Assembly: GCA_003228115.1 (NCBI GenBank)
Contig: QEVV01000005.1
Coordinates: 1-64,000 of the forward strand
Length of the DNA stretch: 64,000 nt
Direction of reading: 5' to 3'
DNA from: Chloroflexota bacterium
Lineage (GTDB): Bacteria; Chloroflexota; Dehalococcoidia; Lucifugimonadales; SAR202-VII-2
Part shown: piece after piece, positions 41,094 to 49,590 of the stretch
Layout of the letters: each line of letters begins with the position of its first letter
Numbering within the stretch: the first letter of the stretch is position 1
The notes under the pieces: model-generated
Database searches by the model: none
What the model was told of the DNA's origin: nothing
The model's input: the letters and a program-made list of their open reading frames with translations, nothing else
Made by a program: the position numbers and the translations under genes

Positions 41094-41918
41094 TCAACCC
41101 GCGAGCAACTCGTCGATTCTACGCAGCATCTGTCTGACAGTGGTCGCGTCTTGCACGCCTGCGCCAAGGTCCAAGTATCGGTTCAGGTCGTCCCGGGCCG
41201 CTTGATAATGTCCTTGGCGATAGTTGAGGAGCCCCCTATCTCGGACTTCCTCTCCCGCCTCTGGGTACAGCGCCAGCAGCCAATTCACAGTACGGATTGC
41301 CTTCCCGTCTTCGCCCTGCTCAGCGTAGATGTATTTCAGGTTTCGCAGCATTCTGCCCAGAAACTCCTTGTGACGAACGGGCGCTAAATACTCCGCTCTC
41401 CAAGAGTTTGCCAGGCCGCGTTGGCGAAAACCTTCGGCGCACTCTTCAGAAGATAAGAGCACGCCACCGGAAAAGGTGTCCACATAGAGGTCTTGTTCGT
41501 CCCTGTGGCGGACCAGGAAGTGACCGGGCATGCCGATCCCGAGCAATGGAACTCCCAATCTTCTTCCAACCTCGATGTAAATCAGGGCCAACGTAATCGG
41601 GATTCCCAAGCGCCGCTTCAAAACATCGTTGAGATAGCTATTCTGGGGGTTGTAGTAATCGTCACTGTTGCCTTGAAAGCCTAGGTCGTCAAAGAGAAAA
41701 CGGCTTAGATCATTAAGAGTACGCAGGGTGTCAGACCGATCACCCAGCCTAGGTTCGATAGCTGACGCCAGGTCGTCTAGAAGCCGTATCTCCCGTTGGA
41801 CATCTAGGTCCTCGTATTCAGATGCCGCGATAAGCGCAGCGCCCAGACCCAGGTCTATCCCTTCATCGGGTTCCTTGACCAGCTCAGCAAAGCGTTCCAG
41901 CGGCGAAACATTAAACAT
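41094..41918 (-). CDS. SirB1-family transglutaminase-like/TPR protein
   Basis: A 274-residue protein of the SirB1 family: a transglutaminase-core-like domain (LNDVLKRRLGIPITLALIYIEVG, GIGMPGHFLVRH, VDTFSGG) followed by a C-terminal TPR-like region (YPEAGEEVRDRGLLNYRQGHY, LDLGAG). The cysteine nucleophile of true transglutaminases is not present, as is usual in this family. Its biochemical function is not established. Confidence 0.86.
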   Translation of the reverse strand: MFNVSPLERFAELVKEPDEGIDLGLGAALIAASEYEDLDVQREIRLLDDLASAIEPRLGDRSDTLRTLNDLSRFLFDDLGFQGNSDDYYNPQNSYLNDVLKRRLGIPITLALIYIEVGRRLGVPLLGIGMPGHFLVRHRDEQDLYVDTFSGGVLLSSEECAEGFRQRGLANSWRAEYLAPVRHKEFLGRMLRNLKYIYAEQGEDGKAIRTVNWLLALYPEAGEEVRDRGLLNYRQGHYQAARDDLNRYLDLGAGVQDATTVRQMLRRIDELLAG

Positions 41919-41939
41919 CCATCAATACCTTGTAGGTCA

Positions 41940-42482
41940 TCAACTCTTGATCGCGAACTTTCCTTCAAGCCTTCTGCGCTTCAACAATTCTTTGGCTTTG
42001 ACCGCCGAGAACCAAACCATCTTGCCAGTTATGCTGTCCTCTGAATGCAGGTGTATTTCGGTGAACAGCTTGAGGAAGAACAAGCCGGCCGCCCTTGGTG
42101 TCATTGCTGTCTCCTGGACGACCGCCAGGGGAGCAACTGCATTATCACCCTTGAGGACATCCTGACTTGCATCAGTGTCCGGGACCCCCAAAGAACACGT
42201 CGAGAGGAGCACAGGCGTCGACAGGTTTCCTTTGAGCCAGGCCCAGTACGCCCCTATGCCGGTCGCTGCCGCTGGCAGGCCGTTGCCACCATAAGCCAGG
42301 AGAAACAAGCTATTGATAGGGCCCAGCGAATCCATTGCCAAGCCCAGGCTTTCTGGGGGCCCAAGGTGGACCGGCGCAGACCCAGCCATATGGATGCCAC
42401 GCTTCTGCAACGCGAAGAAGAGCCGTTGACAGAGCTCGGCCCCCTCTCCTAAGGTTTCCCCAGACCCGTCCGCTATCAGCAT
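41940..42482 (-). CDS. Hypothetical protein
   Basis: A 180-residue cytosolic protein that I do not recognise. It begins MLIADGSGETLGEGAELCQRL (ATG 42482, with GAGG upstream; ATG 42518 is an alternative start). It has alternating strands and helices with PINSLFLLAYGGNG, YWAWLKGN and VLLSTCSLGVPD. No signal peptide or membrane segment is visible. It lies 21 nt upstream of the SirB1-like gene on the same strand. Confidence 0.65.
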   Translation of the reverse strand: MLIADGSGETLGEGAELCQRLFFALQKRGIHMAGSAPVHLGPPESLGLAMDSLGPINSLFLLAYGGNGLPAAATGIGAYWAWLKGNLSTPVLLSTCSLGVPDTDASQDVLKGDNAVAPLAVVQETAMTPRAAGLFFLKLFTEIHLHSEDSITGKMVWFSAVKAKELLKRRRLEGKFAIKS

Positions 42483-42688
42483 CCTCGGTCGCCCTTCAAC
42501 GCTCTTTTGGCTCCACATTCAGCGCTACTCCGGTTAGCAAGGAAAGAACATGTATCAATGGGTCGGCTAGACCGTAGCCACCGAAACGGGCATCCGTCAA
42601 GCGGAACGCCGATTCGTCATGACGCCTTTTGGGAAGAACTGTCTGTGGTAAGCTCAAAAGTGGAAAGCCCCTCCAAGGAACGGTCGGC

Positions 42689-43618
42689 ATGCGGAGTCCT
42701 GAAGAAGTCGATCGGATTCGAAAACAGCTCCAGCAACTCCTCGAAGAGGCTGCGTCGCTCCCCGAAATGGACAGCCGGGCCCAGGATGACGTCGCCTATT
42801 TGAACAACGTCATTGAGACTATGGACTGGATCCTGGGGGACTGCACCACCGAAGAGTTACTAGGGCAGTGCCTTGTTCAGCTAAAAAGTGCCGGCATTGG
42901 TCTGGACCCTGCATCGGCCCCTTCCTTCGATCGGGATCAGTGGTACCCCTACTCACCGGAAGAGCCTGTCGAATTTCCCTGGGCCGAATCAAAACCGGCA
43001 GCTAGCGCAGAAGCGCCCCGCCCAGGCCGTTTTGGCAGAATGTTCGATTGGTTGAATGCTGTCGACTGGCGCTACAAGGCACAGGCAACCCTCTTCTTCG
43101 CCCTCGCCATTACCATCCCTTTCTACCTACTGCGCGACGAGATACTGGCTCTCGGCGACTGGGGGTATCTGGGCGCCTTTCTAGTCAATGGCCTCAGCAG
43201 CGCTTCCATTGTCCTACCCGCTCCCGGCGGAGTCCTCATCGCCATTATGGGCCAGGATTTCAATCCGCTCCTCATCGGCATCTCAGCTGGGATAGGAGGA
43301 AGTCTGGGCGGAGCGACGGCCTACATCTTAGGGGCGGCCACTACACAGCAAGTTCAGAAAGGGCGCTGGTTCCCTTGGATCGCCCGCCGGTTTCATCGCT
43401 TTGGGGCCATCATCGTCTTCGTCTTTGCTTTGACGCCTTTTCTTCCCGGCGACTTCGCAAGCCTCATAGCGGGAGCGGTGCGCTACCCGTTGCGGAAATA
43501 CTTCCTGTACAACGGAATCGGCAGCATCATCAAAATGACAGCAATTGCCTACATGGGTGCAGAACTCCTGGACTTGGGGGAACGAATCGTCAACAGGCTC
43601 GTGGGAAGTTGGTTCTAG
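42689..43618 (+). CDS. VTT-domain (DedA/SNARE-associated-like) membrane protein
   Basis: A 309-residue protein with a soluble N-terminal region of ~125 residues (helical, acidic) and a C-terminal membrane domain. The membrane part contains ATLFFALAITIPFYLL, GAFLVNGLSSASIVLPAPGG, GISAGIGGSLGGATAYILG and FALTPFLPGDFASLIAG, the VTT pattern of re-entrant helices with the conserved Pro/Gly. DedA/VTT proteins are linked to lipid scrambling or flipping. The ATG at 42689 is preceded by AAGGA. The N-terminal extension is unusual for the family. Confidence 0.85.
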   Translation: MRSPEEVDRIRKQLQQLLEEAASLPEMDSRAQDDVAYLNNVIETMDWILGDCTTEELLGQCLVQLKSAGIGLDPASAPSFDRDQWYPYSPEEPVEFPWAESKPAASAEAPRPGRFGRMFDWLNAVDWRYKAQATLFFALAITIPFYLLRDEILALGDWGYLGAFLVNGLSSASIVLPAPGGVLIAIMGQDFNPLLIGISAGIGGSLGGATAYILGAATTQQVQKGRWFPWIARRFHRFGAIIVFVFALTPFLPGDFASLIAGAVRYPLRKYFLYNGIGSIIKMTAIAYMGAELLDLGERIVNRLVGSWF

Positions 43619-44514
43619 TCCAGTAGCGCTAAGAGCCCGGTTAACGTAACCAAGCTGGCCAGGGTGCCACCAACCACTCCCGCCGTAACAAACTGAGGGT
43701 TGGCTCGGAACTGCGTGGCCACGATTGTCGTGAAAATGGCTGTGGGCATGGCCGCCATGACAATGACCACACGTTGCTCCACTCCATCCAACCCGAAAGC
43801 AAGCGTCATCCCGTAGGCCAACCCCGCTGCGCCGATCAGCCGCACTCCTATCGCCACGACCAAAGACGGCAGGTCGGTGACTGTCAGCCCCCTCCCTATT
43901 TGGAATCCCAGCACCAGCAACATCATGGGTATCGCCGCATTACCGAGGAGCTCCAAGGGACTCTCCACGGCCACGGGTAGCGTCCACCCGCTTGCCTTAA
44001 CCAGGAATGCGAAGGCCACGGCGTAGACGTGCGGCATCTTGAATACCTGCCGCAACGAAGCAAGGCCTCCCATCTCACTGCTTGAGGCAATGAACACGCC
44101 AACAGACCAGGCATACAGTGCTAAGACAACGAAAATGATGACGGCGAAGGAAAGGGCCGCATCCCCATAGGCGAGGAGGATGACCGGGAGGGCAAGATTG
44201 CCTGAGTTGGGAAACGCCGAAACGAGTACGAAGGCGCTGCGAGTGGCGCGGGGCTGCCTTAGCAACTTGCCCAAGAGAAGCGTGCCAGCGACAATCGCCG
44301 CCGAGGTAATCAGGGACGCGCCTGCAACCTTTATGGATGCCTGCGCCGGAACGTTGGTGCTAAGGAGAGAGTTGAATATCAGAGCAGGCGTGAGGAGATA
44401 GACGGTGATCTGAGCCGGCACCTGGGCCGAAACGTCACGCCAGCGATGGTAGCCGGCCCCGATGCCGACAACCACGAAAACAGGAAGAATGACCTTCAGA
44501 AAGATGTCTAACAC
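43615..44514 (-). CDS. AEC family transporter (auxin efflux carrier type)
   Basis: A 299-residue, ten-helix permease of the AEC family. It opens MLDIFLKVILPVFVVVGIGAG, and contains TVYLLTPALIFNSLLST, SAFPNSGNLALPVILLAYG and a C-terminal VVIVMAAMPTAIFTTIVATQF, the typical crossover motifs. Bacterial members move malate, malonate or related carboxylates. Its stop overlaps that of the VTT gene by 4 nt (CTAG). Confidence 0.93.
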   Translation of the reverse strand: MLDIFLKVILPVFVVVGIGAGYHRWRDVSAQVPAQITVYLLTPALIFNSLLSTNVPAQASIKVAGASLITSAAIVAGTLLLGKLLRQPRATRSAFVLVSAFPNSGNLALPVILLAYGDAALSFAVIIFVVLALYAWSVGVFIASSSEMGGLASLRQVFKMPHVYAVAFAFLVKASGWTLPVAVESPLELLGNAAIPMMLLVLGFQIGRGLTVTDLPSLVVAIGVRLIGAAGLAYGMTLAFGLDGVEQRVVIVMAAMPTAIFTTIVATQFRANPQFVTAGVVGGTLASLVTLTGLLALLD

Positions 44515-44576
44515 TGGTCGATATCATAGCTCAGTGCTGGACGCCGTTTCCACGTCATGGGGCGCTCAATACGAAT

Positions 44577-44608
44577 ACAGCCCTCGGTTGTTGCCAACCG
44601 AGGGCTGT
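44577..44608 (-). terminator. Intrinsic terminator-like hairpin
   Basis: A perfect 14-bp stem (arm ACAGCCCTCGGTTG) with a 4-nt loop. Read on the minus strand it is followed by a T-rich TATTCGTATT, consistent with termination of the LLM gene located upstream on that strand. Confidence 0.7.
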
Positions 44609-44733
44609 CCAAGGGGAGGCGGAAAGGGCTGGAGCCGCCAAACCTTTTCCTTATCCTCCATCGGATCGTATCACTGAGAACCGTTTCATGGACCGTTACC
44701 TTGTTTGATTTCGGTTAGTCGTCCGTTGGAAGT

Positions 44734-45675
44734 TCACAAGGAAGCGGCTTTGGCCTCCGCCAGTGGTCCAACGTCCTGCCAGAGAGTGTCAATGTGAAAG
44801 GGCAAATCGAGAACGGGATTCAGCATTAACATTTGGGCCCCGGCCTTAATCAGCAGCGCCAGTTCGCTCGCCACCTCCTCTGCGCTACCCCACACGGCGA
44901 CCTTCCGGGCTAAGTTCCCATTTCCGTAGAAGTGCCCAAACCACTCCACCAACCGGCGCTCCGCCCGCTCCTTGTCATCGTCTACGGCGAGGTAGACCCG
45001 CTTGGCGATGGCGAACGTGGCGGGGTCTCGACCTGAATCTTTCAGGAGCTGCCGCACCCTTTCGGCGCCCTCAGCGAAACTCTCCGAAGACGATGAGCCA
45101 GCACCCATCCATCCGTCACCCATACGCACTGCTCGGTGCAGCGCCGCTGGCGCTCTGCCTCCAAACCATAGGGGAATCCTCGTCACGGGTTTCGGTTGCA
45201 TGGGTTGACCCTCTAGCTTCCAGAATTCGCCAGAAAAGGAGGCATCTTTCTCGGTCCAAAGGGACTCCATCACCCGGAGTGACTCCTCGAACCTCCGAGC
45301 CAGGCCTTCTCTGGGCACATTGAGCGAGCCATAGGTGTCACGCCAGCCACCGAAACCTACGCCAAGAATGAGCCTTCCTCCTGATATTTGGTCCAACGAT
45401 GACAAGCTCTTGGCGAGGCGTATAGGGTCGTGGAACGCAGGAAGCATCACGGATGTCCCCAGCTTGACCCGGGAAGTGACGGCGCTCACATAGCCCAGTA
45501 GGGAGATGGCCTCAAGGACCGGCGCCCCTCCAAAGAGTTGTTCTTGCACCCATAGGCTGTCGTAGCCCTTCTCCTCGGCTTGAATGACGCACTCTCGCAC
45601 CAGCCCCAAGTCAATTACGCCATCGGTGAAAGCCTGGGGAATGCTGATACCCCACGTGATCTTCTTGTCAGCCAT
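44734..45675 (-). CDS. LLM class flavin-dependent oxidoreductase
   Basis: A 313-residue LLM-superfamily protein. Segments: GYDSLWVQEQLFGGAPVLE, VKLGTSVMLPAFHDPIRLAKS, GRLILGVGFGGWRDTYGSL, IPLWFGGRAPAALHRAVR, and a late AEEVASELALLIKAGA. This is the F420-dependent methylene-H4MPT-reductase-like arrangement. GGAG precedes the ATG. It is the fifth LLM paralogue in the window. Substrate unknown. Confidence 0.92.
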   Translation of the reverse strand: MADKKITWGISIPQAFTDGVIDLGLVRECVIQAEEKGYDSLWVQEQLFGGAPVLEAISLLGYVSAVTSRVKLGTSVMLPAFHDPIRLAKSLSSLDQISGGRLILGVGFGGWRDTYGSLNVPREGLARRFEESLRVMESLWTEKDASFSGEFWKLEGQPMQPKPVTRIPLWFGGRAPAALHRAVRMGDGWMGAGSSSSESFAEGAERVRQLLKDSGRDPATFAIAKRVYLAVDDDKERAERRLVEWFGHFYGNGNLARKVAVWGSAEEVASELALLIKAGAQMLMLNPVLDLPFHIDTLWQDVGPLAEAKAASL

Positions 45676-45726
45676 GAAGTCTCCTCGCAGACATGTTATG
45701 AAGTGATTATATCCCTGGCGGCCCTC

Positions 45727-45735
45727 TGCTACACT
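45727..45735 (+). promoter_or_regulatory. Extended -10 of the TPR gene
   Basis: TGCTACACT, a TG-N-TACACT extended -10, 33 nt before the ATG at 45768. A weak TTATAT lies 17 nt upstream at -35. Confidence 0.5.
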
Positions 45736-45767
45736 AGATTCACTTCTTACAAAGCGAGCATTCTCTC

Positions 45768-46334
45768 ATGCACCCAGTAGAGCCATACGACGATGTGTCC
45801 GGCGAAGAGATAGAGCGCCTTCATACGGCACTAGCAGAACTCGACAAAAAGATACTAGCGAATGCTGAGGACGCGGCGGCCCATCGCCAACGCGGGGTTC
45901 TCCAGGGCCAGCTCGGAGATCACATCGCGGCCATCAAAGATTTTGATGCTGCTGTCAGAATAGACCCATCAGATGCCGAGTCTTTTTACAACCGAGGAAT
46001 GGCCTACATCTACCTTCGCCAACACGCTGCAGCTGTGGACGACTTCACTCACGCCATTGAGAGGAACCCAACCCACATTGACGCCTACAACAACCGTGCA
46101 GGCGCCTTCTATGAAATGGGTCGATCCCAAGAGGCCATGGACGATGCCAACAGCATCCTGTCTATGGAAAACACCAGGGCCTCCGCCTTTGCCATTCGCG
46201 CCCTTGCCTACGCCCAGCTCGGTGATGACGACAGCGCCAAGAGCGATAAGGACCAAGCTCAGGCACTGGGCTTCGACGGCCGAGTGCTGGAGTTCTTGAT
46301 TCGCCAAGAGAAAAGGCAGCGCCAGGCCCAGTGA
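45768..46334 (+). CDS. Tetratricopeptide repeat protein
   Basis: A 188-residue soluble protein with about four TPR units between residues ~35 and 170 (HRQRGVLQGQLGDHIAAIKDF, AESFYNRGMAYIYLRQHAAA, DAYNNRAGAFYEMGRSQEA, SAFAIRALAYAQLGDDDSA). There is no signal peptide. TPR proteins mediate protein-protein contacts; no partner is indicated by the context. Confidence 0.9.
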   Translation: MHPVEPYDDVSGEEIERLHTALAELDKKILANAEDAAAHRQRGVLQGQLGDHIAAIKDFDAAVRIDPSDAESFYNRGMAYIYLRQHAAAVDDFTHAIERNPTHIDAYNNRAGAFYEMGRSQEAMDDANSILSMENTRASAFAIRALAYAQLGDDDSAKSDKDQAQALGFDGRVLEFLIRQEKRQRQAQ

Positions 46335-46365
46335 ATCTTGTCCTCCATCCCTTAAGGGAGTTACA

Positions 46366-46386
46366 GGGCGGAGCGAGCATCCGCCC
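46366..46386 (+). terminator. Hairpin after the TPR gene
   Basis: A perfect 7-bp GC stem GGGCGGA/TCCGCCC with a 7-nt loop lies 32 nt after the stop. There is no T-run, so termination would be inefficient or factor-assisted. Confidence 0.45.
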
Positions 46387-46540
46387 AGGCCAACGCTGGC
46401 GGTTAATCTCGTTTCCCAGACGCCTTTCTTTGAGGCAAATGGGAAAGAAGGGAACCGCAGCCCCGAGGACCCACCGTCCCTGCGGCCTCCCTTTCTAGAA
46501 TTGCCAGACCGCCACCTCCATGCGCTACACTAACGGCATC

Positions 46541-47869
46541 ATGGAGAAGACTGCCGCTCCTCCCATTTCCAAAGTGACTCTCGCCCGTACCAATCGTTTG
46601 GCTGGCACCGTCGTCCTGCCTGGCGACAAGTCCATTTCTCACAGGGCGGCGCTGTTCAACGCCATCGCTACAGGCAGCGCCACCGTTTCCAACTTGTCCC
46701 CTGGCGCCGACGTTGTATCCACCCTCCGATGCTTGCAGCAGCTTGGGGTGACAATCGAGCCAGGCAATCGGCAAGGAACGTACGAAATAACGGGGCTTGG
46801 AACCCGTGGACTGACTGAGCCGAACGATGTCCTTGATGCCGGGAATAGCGGAACCACCCTGAGGTTGCTCTCAGGCGTGCTGGCGCACCACCCATTCTTC
46901 TCCGTCCTCACCGGGGACGCCTCCCTCCGGTCTAGACCTGTCTATCGAGTGGTCGAACCGTTGCGGCTTATGGGCGCTAGCCTCACGGCCCGCGATGATG
47001 ACCGCCGGCCACCGCTGGCCATTCGTGGCACAGAGCTCTACGGCATCGAGTACACGCTGCCTGTAGCCAGCGCCCAGGTAAAAACGGCCATCACTTTAGC
47101 AGCCTTGGTGGCAGACGCTCCAACAACCATCCACCAACCAGCCCTCTCCCGCGACCACACCGAGTTGATGCTCAGGGCCATGGGCGCCGTCGTCGAAGAA
47201 GATGGGCTTTCCCTGACCATTCATCCATCAGATCTGAAGGCCATCAATGTAGAGGTACCAGGCGACATCAGCAGTGCCGCCTTCTGGTTGGTTGCTGCCG
47301 TTTGCCATCCCAATGCTGAAGTACGAGTGCTCAATGTCGGCGTGAACCCTACCCGTACCGGTGTCCTAGAAGTCCTGAAAGCCATGGGCGCCGATGTACA
47401 GCTAGAGAACCCTCGCACATCCGGGGGTGAGCCAGTCGCTGATCTGGTTGCCAGGTCCTCCCAACTCAAGGCCACAGAAATTGCTGGAGACCTGTTGGTC
47501 AACGCCATTGACGAAATCCCGATTTTAGCCGTCGCCGCTTGCTTTGCTGAGGGCGCCACGGTTGTCAGGGATGCCCAGGAACTTCGGGTCAAGGAGTCGG
47601 ACCGCATCAAATCGATCGTCCAGGAGTTGGGCAGGTTGGGGGCATCGGTTGAGGAGCGGGAAGACGGTCTGGTTATCCACGGAGGCCAGCCACTCCACGG
47701 CGCCACTGTAGAAAGTCACGGCGATCATAGGATGGCCATGTCCATGGCCGTGGCAGGAAGCCTAGCGAAAGGTGAAACGACTGTCCTGGACACGACGGCG
47801 GCCGACATTTCTTATCCAACGTTCTGGGAGACTCTTGCATCCCTCAGCGGTAAGGAGGCAAGGGCGTGA
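46541..47869 (+). CDS. aroA: 3-Phosphoshikimate 1-carboxyvinyltransferase (EPSP synthase)
   Basis: Shikimate-pathway enzyme that joins phosphoenolpyruvate to shikimate-3-phosphate. The protein has 442 residues. The motifs are LPGDKSISHRAALFNAIATG, LDAGNSGTTLRLLSG, the SAQVKTAITLAAL segment, RDHTELMLRAMGA, and LRVKESDRIKSI with a C-terminal SHGDHRMAMSMAVAG. ATG 46541 is preferred over ATG 46520: a TACACT -10 at 46526-46531 (with TTGCCA 19 nt upstream) would start transcription right at 46541, giving a leaderless message. Its stop overlaps the gmk GTG. Confidence 0.95.
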   Translation: MEKTAAPPISKVTLARTNRLAGTVVLPGDKSISHRAALFNAIATGSATVSNLSPGADVVSTLRCLQQLGVTIEPGNRQGTYEITGLGTRGLTEPNDVLDAGNSGTTLRLLSGVLAHHPFFSVLTGDASLRSRPVYRVVEPLRLMGASLTARDDDRRPPLAIRGTELYGIEYTLPVASAQVKTAITLAALVADAPTTIHQPALSRDHTELMLRAMGAVVEEDGLSLTIHPSDLKAINVEVPGDISSAAFWLVAAVCHPNAEVRVLNVGVNPTRTGVLEVLKAMGADVQLENPRTSGGEPVADLVARSSQLKATEIAGDLLVNAIDEIPILAVAACFAEGATVVRDAQELRVKESDRIKSIVQELGRLGASVEEREDGLVIHGGQPLHGATVESHGDHRMAMSMAVAGSLAKGETTVLDTTAADISYPTFWETLASLSGKEARA

Positions 47870-48492
47870 CTTCCCTAGAAACCTCACGGCTTCACCGTGA
47901 GACGCGGCCATTGTTCCTGATCTTGTCTGGCCCTTCCGGTGTGGGCAAGGACGCCGTCCTACAACGCATGCGGCTAGACAACTGTCCTCACCACTTCGTG
48001 GTTACCGCTACCACGCGGCCTCGCAGGGATGGCGAGGAAGATGGCGTCGACTACTTGTTCGTTACAGAGCAAGCCTTTTTGGAAATGAAGGACAACGGAG
48101 GCCTCCTGGAGCACGCCAAAGTCTACGGGAACTGGTACGGAGTGCCCAAGCGACCTATTGAGCAAGCACTTGATGACGGCCGGGATGTCGTTATCAAAAC
48201 CGACGTCCAGGGCGTCCGCAACCTACGGCGTGTGGTCAGCGACACGATAGCGGTTTTTCTTGCGCCACCCAGCATGGAGGAACTAGAATACCGGCTGCGC
48301 TCTCGCCAAACAGAGTCTGAGGAGCGTCTCAAGGTGAGGCTGGCTACGGCTCACGAGGAAATGGAAGCCCTGCTGGAATTCGACTATCTAGTCGTCAACG
48401 AAAACAACGCGCTAGACGACGCCGTAGCATCGATCGATGCGATTATGGCTGCTGAGCGCTGCCGCATTCCACAACGCCAAGTTAGCTTATAG
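47866..48492 (+). CDS. gmk: Guanylate kinase
   Basis: Phosphorylates GMP to GDP. The protein has 208 residues, with the P-loop LSGPSGVGKDAVL, the GMP-binding TATTRPRRDGEEDGVDYLF, the HAKVYGNWYGVPK segment and VIKTDVQGVRNLR. Starts at GTG 47866, overlapping the aroA stop by GTGA, so the two are translationally coupled. Confidence 0.96.
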   Translation: MTSLETSRLHRETRPLFLILSGPSGVGKDAVLQRMRLDNCPHHFVVTATTRPRRDGEEDGVDYLFVTEQAFLEMKDNGGLLEHAKVYGNWYGVPKRPIEQALDDGRDVVIKTDVQGVRNLRRVVSDTIAVFLAPPSMEELEYRLRSRQTESEERLKVRLATAHEEMEALLEFDYLVVNENNALDDAVASIDAIMAAERCRIPQRQVSL

Positions 48493-48652
48493 CACGGCGC
48501 TAACGAAATAGCCGCCACACCCATAGTAGAAATCCCTCACAGAAACAACACGTCCTTAGTACCTTTCCTCCACAGGTCTTTCACCAACGTCGCAGACGAT
48601 GGGGCTGACGGAGATCAGATGCCCAGGTCCCATCGATAGACGAGGAGGCCTG

Positions 48653-48874
48653 ATGATGTGGTGGTTCCACGACGGTAGTGATTGGTGGATGGCGTTTGGC
48701 GCTCTTTGGATGGTGGTCTTCTGGGGCGTTGTCGCCGCTGTTGCCATCTGGGCCTTCAGAGTGTTAGCTGGCGGGCGCCAGGAAACCGACTCCCCCACGG
48801 AAATAGCAAAGAAGCGCTTAGCAAGGGGAGAGATTACCTTGGAGCAGTTCGAGGAAATCAAGAAGGCTTTGTAA
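48653..48874 (+). CDS. Small SHOCT-domain membrane protein
   Basis: A 73-residue protein with one transmembrane helix (LWMVVFWGVVAAVAIWAF) and a C-terminal SHOCT motif (TEIAKKRLARGEITLEQFEEIKKAL, given here in part: AKKRLARGEITLEQFEEI). SHOCT domains occur at the ends of small membrane and electron-transport-related proteins and may mediate oligomerisation. GAGGAGG precedes the ATG at 48653. It lies upstream of a cytochrome c lipoprotein gene. Confidence 0.85.
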   Translation: MMWWFHDGSDWWMAFGALWMVVFWGVVAAVAIWAFRVLAGGRQETDSPTEIAKKRLARGEITLEQFEEIKKAL

Positions 48875-49007
48875 GACCCTAACCCTGGAAAGCGCCATGA
48901 CGCACCGGACCCAGCATCGCACTAGCGGCCAAGCCTGCTAGTTTGGGTGTTCCTTGAGCCTGAGAAGACAGGGGCGTAAAGCGGATCACATTGAGGAGGA
49001 TTGGCGC

Positions 49008-49046
49008 ATGCCATCGAATAACTGGGCTAGGCAAGCCCTACGATGA
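49008..49046 (+). CDS. Possible 12-residue leader peptide before the cytochrome c gene
   Basis: GAGGAGGA followed by ATG at 49008 opens a 12-codon frame (MPSNNWARQALR) whose TGA overlaps the ATG of the cytochrome gene (ATGA). The cytochrome gene has no Shine-Dalgarno of its own, so this upstream frame could deliver ribosomes by translational coupling. It may have no function as a peptide. Confidence 0.4.
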   Translation: MPSNNWARQALR

Positions 49047-49501
49047 GTACGAATGGATTGGGAACGTCCCTAGGGTCATGGCGCAAGATTGGGCGTAAAG
49101 AGTTGCTAGCAATGGTCGCTCCGGTTGCGGTGTTACTTCTTTTGGTTGCCTGTTCAAACGCTCCTTCAGGTACCCCTGGCGCCCTAGGAGCCGGAGCCCA
49201 GTTGTACGAAGCCAACTGCCAGAGTTGCCATGGCGACGTAGCTACGGGAGAGGGACGGATAAACAGCGCGCCGCCTCACGGGCCCTCAGGCCACACGTGG
49301 CACCATGCAGACGGCCTGCTGGCGGATATCGTGCTGGGCCGATTCGACTATCCAGGAAAGACCATGCCTTCCTTTGCGGGCCAGTTGTCAGAAGGGGACG
49401 TGCAGGAAATCCTGGCCTACGTGAAGACCGGCTGGAACGAAGAAATCCTGGGTTATCAGGCAGAAAACAGCCGGGCGTGGGAGGAGCAGAACAATAGGTG
49501 A
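49043..49501 (+). CDS. Cytochrome c domain lipoprotein
   Basis: A 152-residue membrane-anchored monohaem cytochrome c. The N-terminal hydrophobic segment ends in the lipobox LLVAC (Cys37). The haem motif CQSCH is at 59-63 and the distal methionine is likely in GKTMPSFAGQL. The context GAQLYEANCQSCHG is the class I (CccA-like) pattern. It functions on the outer face of the membrane as an electron carrier. Translation may depend on coupling to a 12-codon upstream frame. Confidence 0.9.
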   Translation: MSTNGLGTSLGSWRKIGRKELLAMVAPVAVLLLLVACSNAPSGTPGALGAGAQLYEANCQSCHGDVATGEGRINSAPPHGPSGHTWHHADGLLADIVLGRFDYPGKTMPSFAGQLSEGDVQEILAYVKTGWNEEILGYQAENSRAWEEQNNR

Positions 49502-49590
49502 GGCACTAGCCTTACCGTAGCCAGCACTTGTCAAGGCATTACTCTTCACCGGCAACGAAACGCCGCCCGCGCGGGTTGGATACACCGCGC

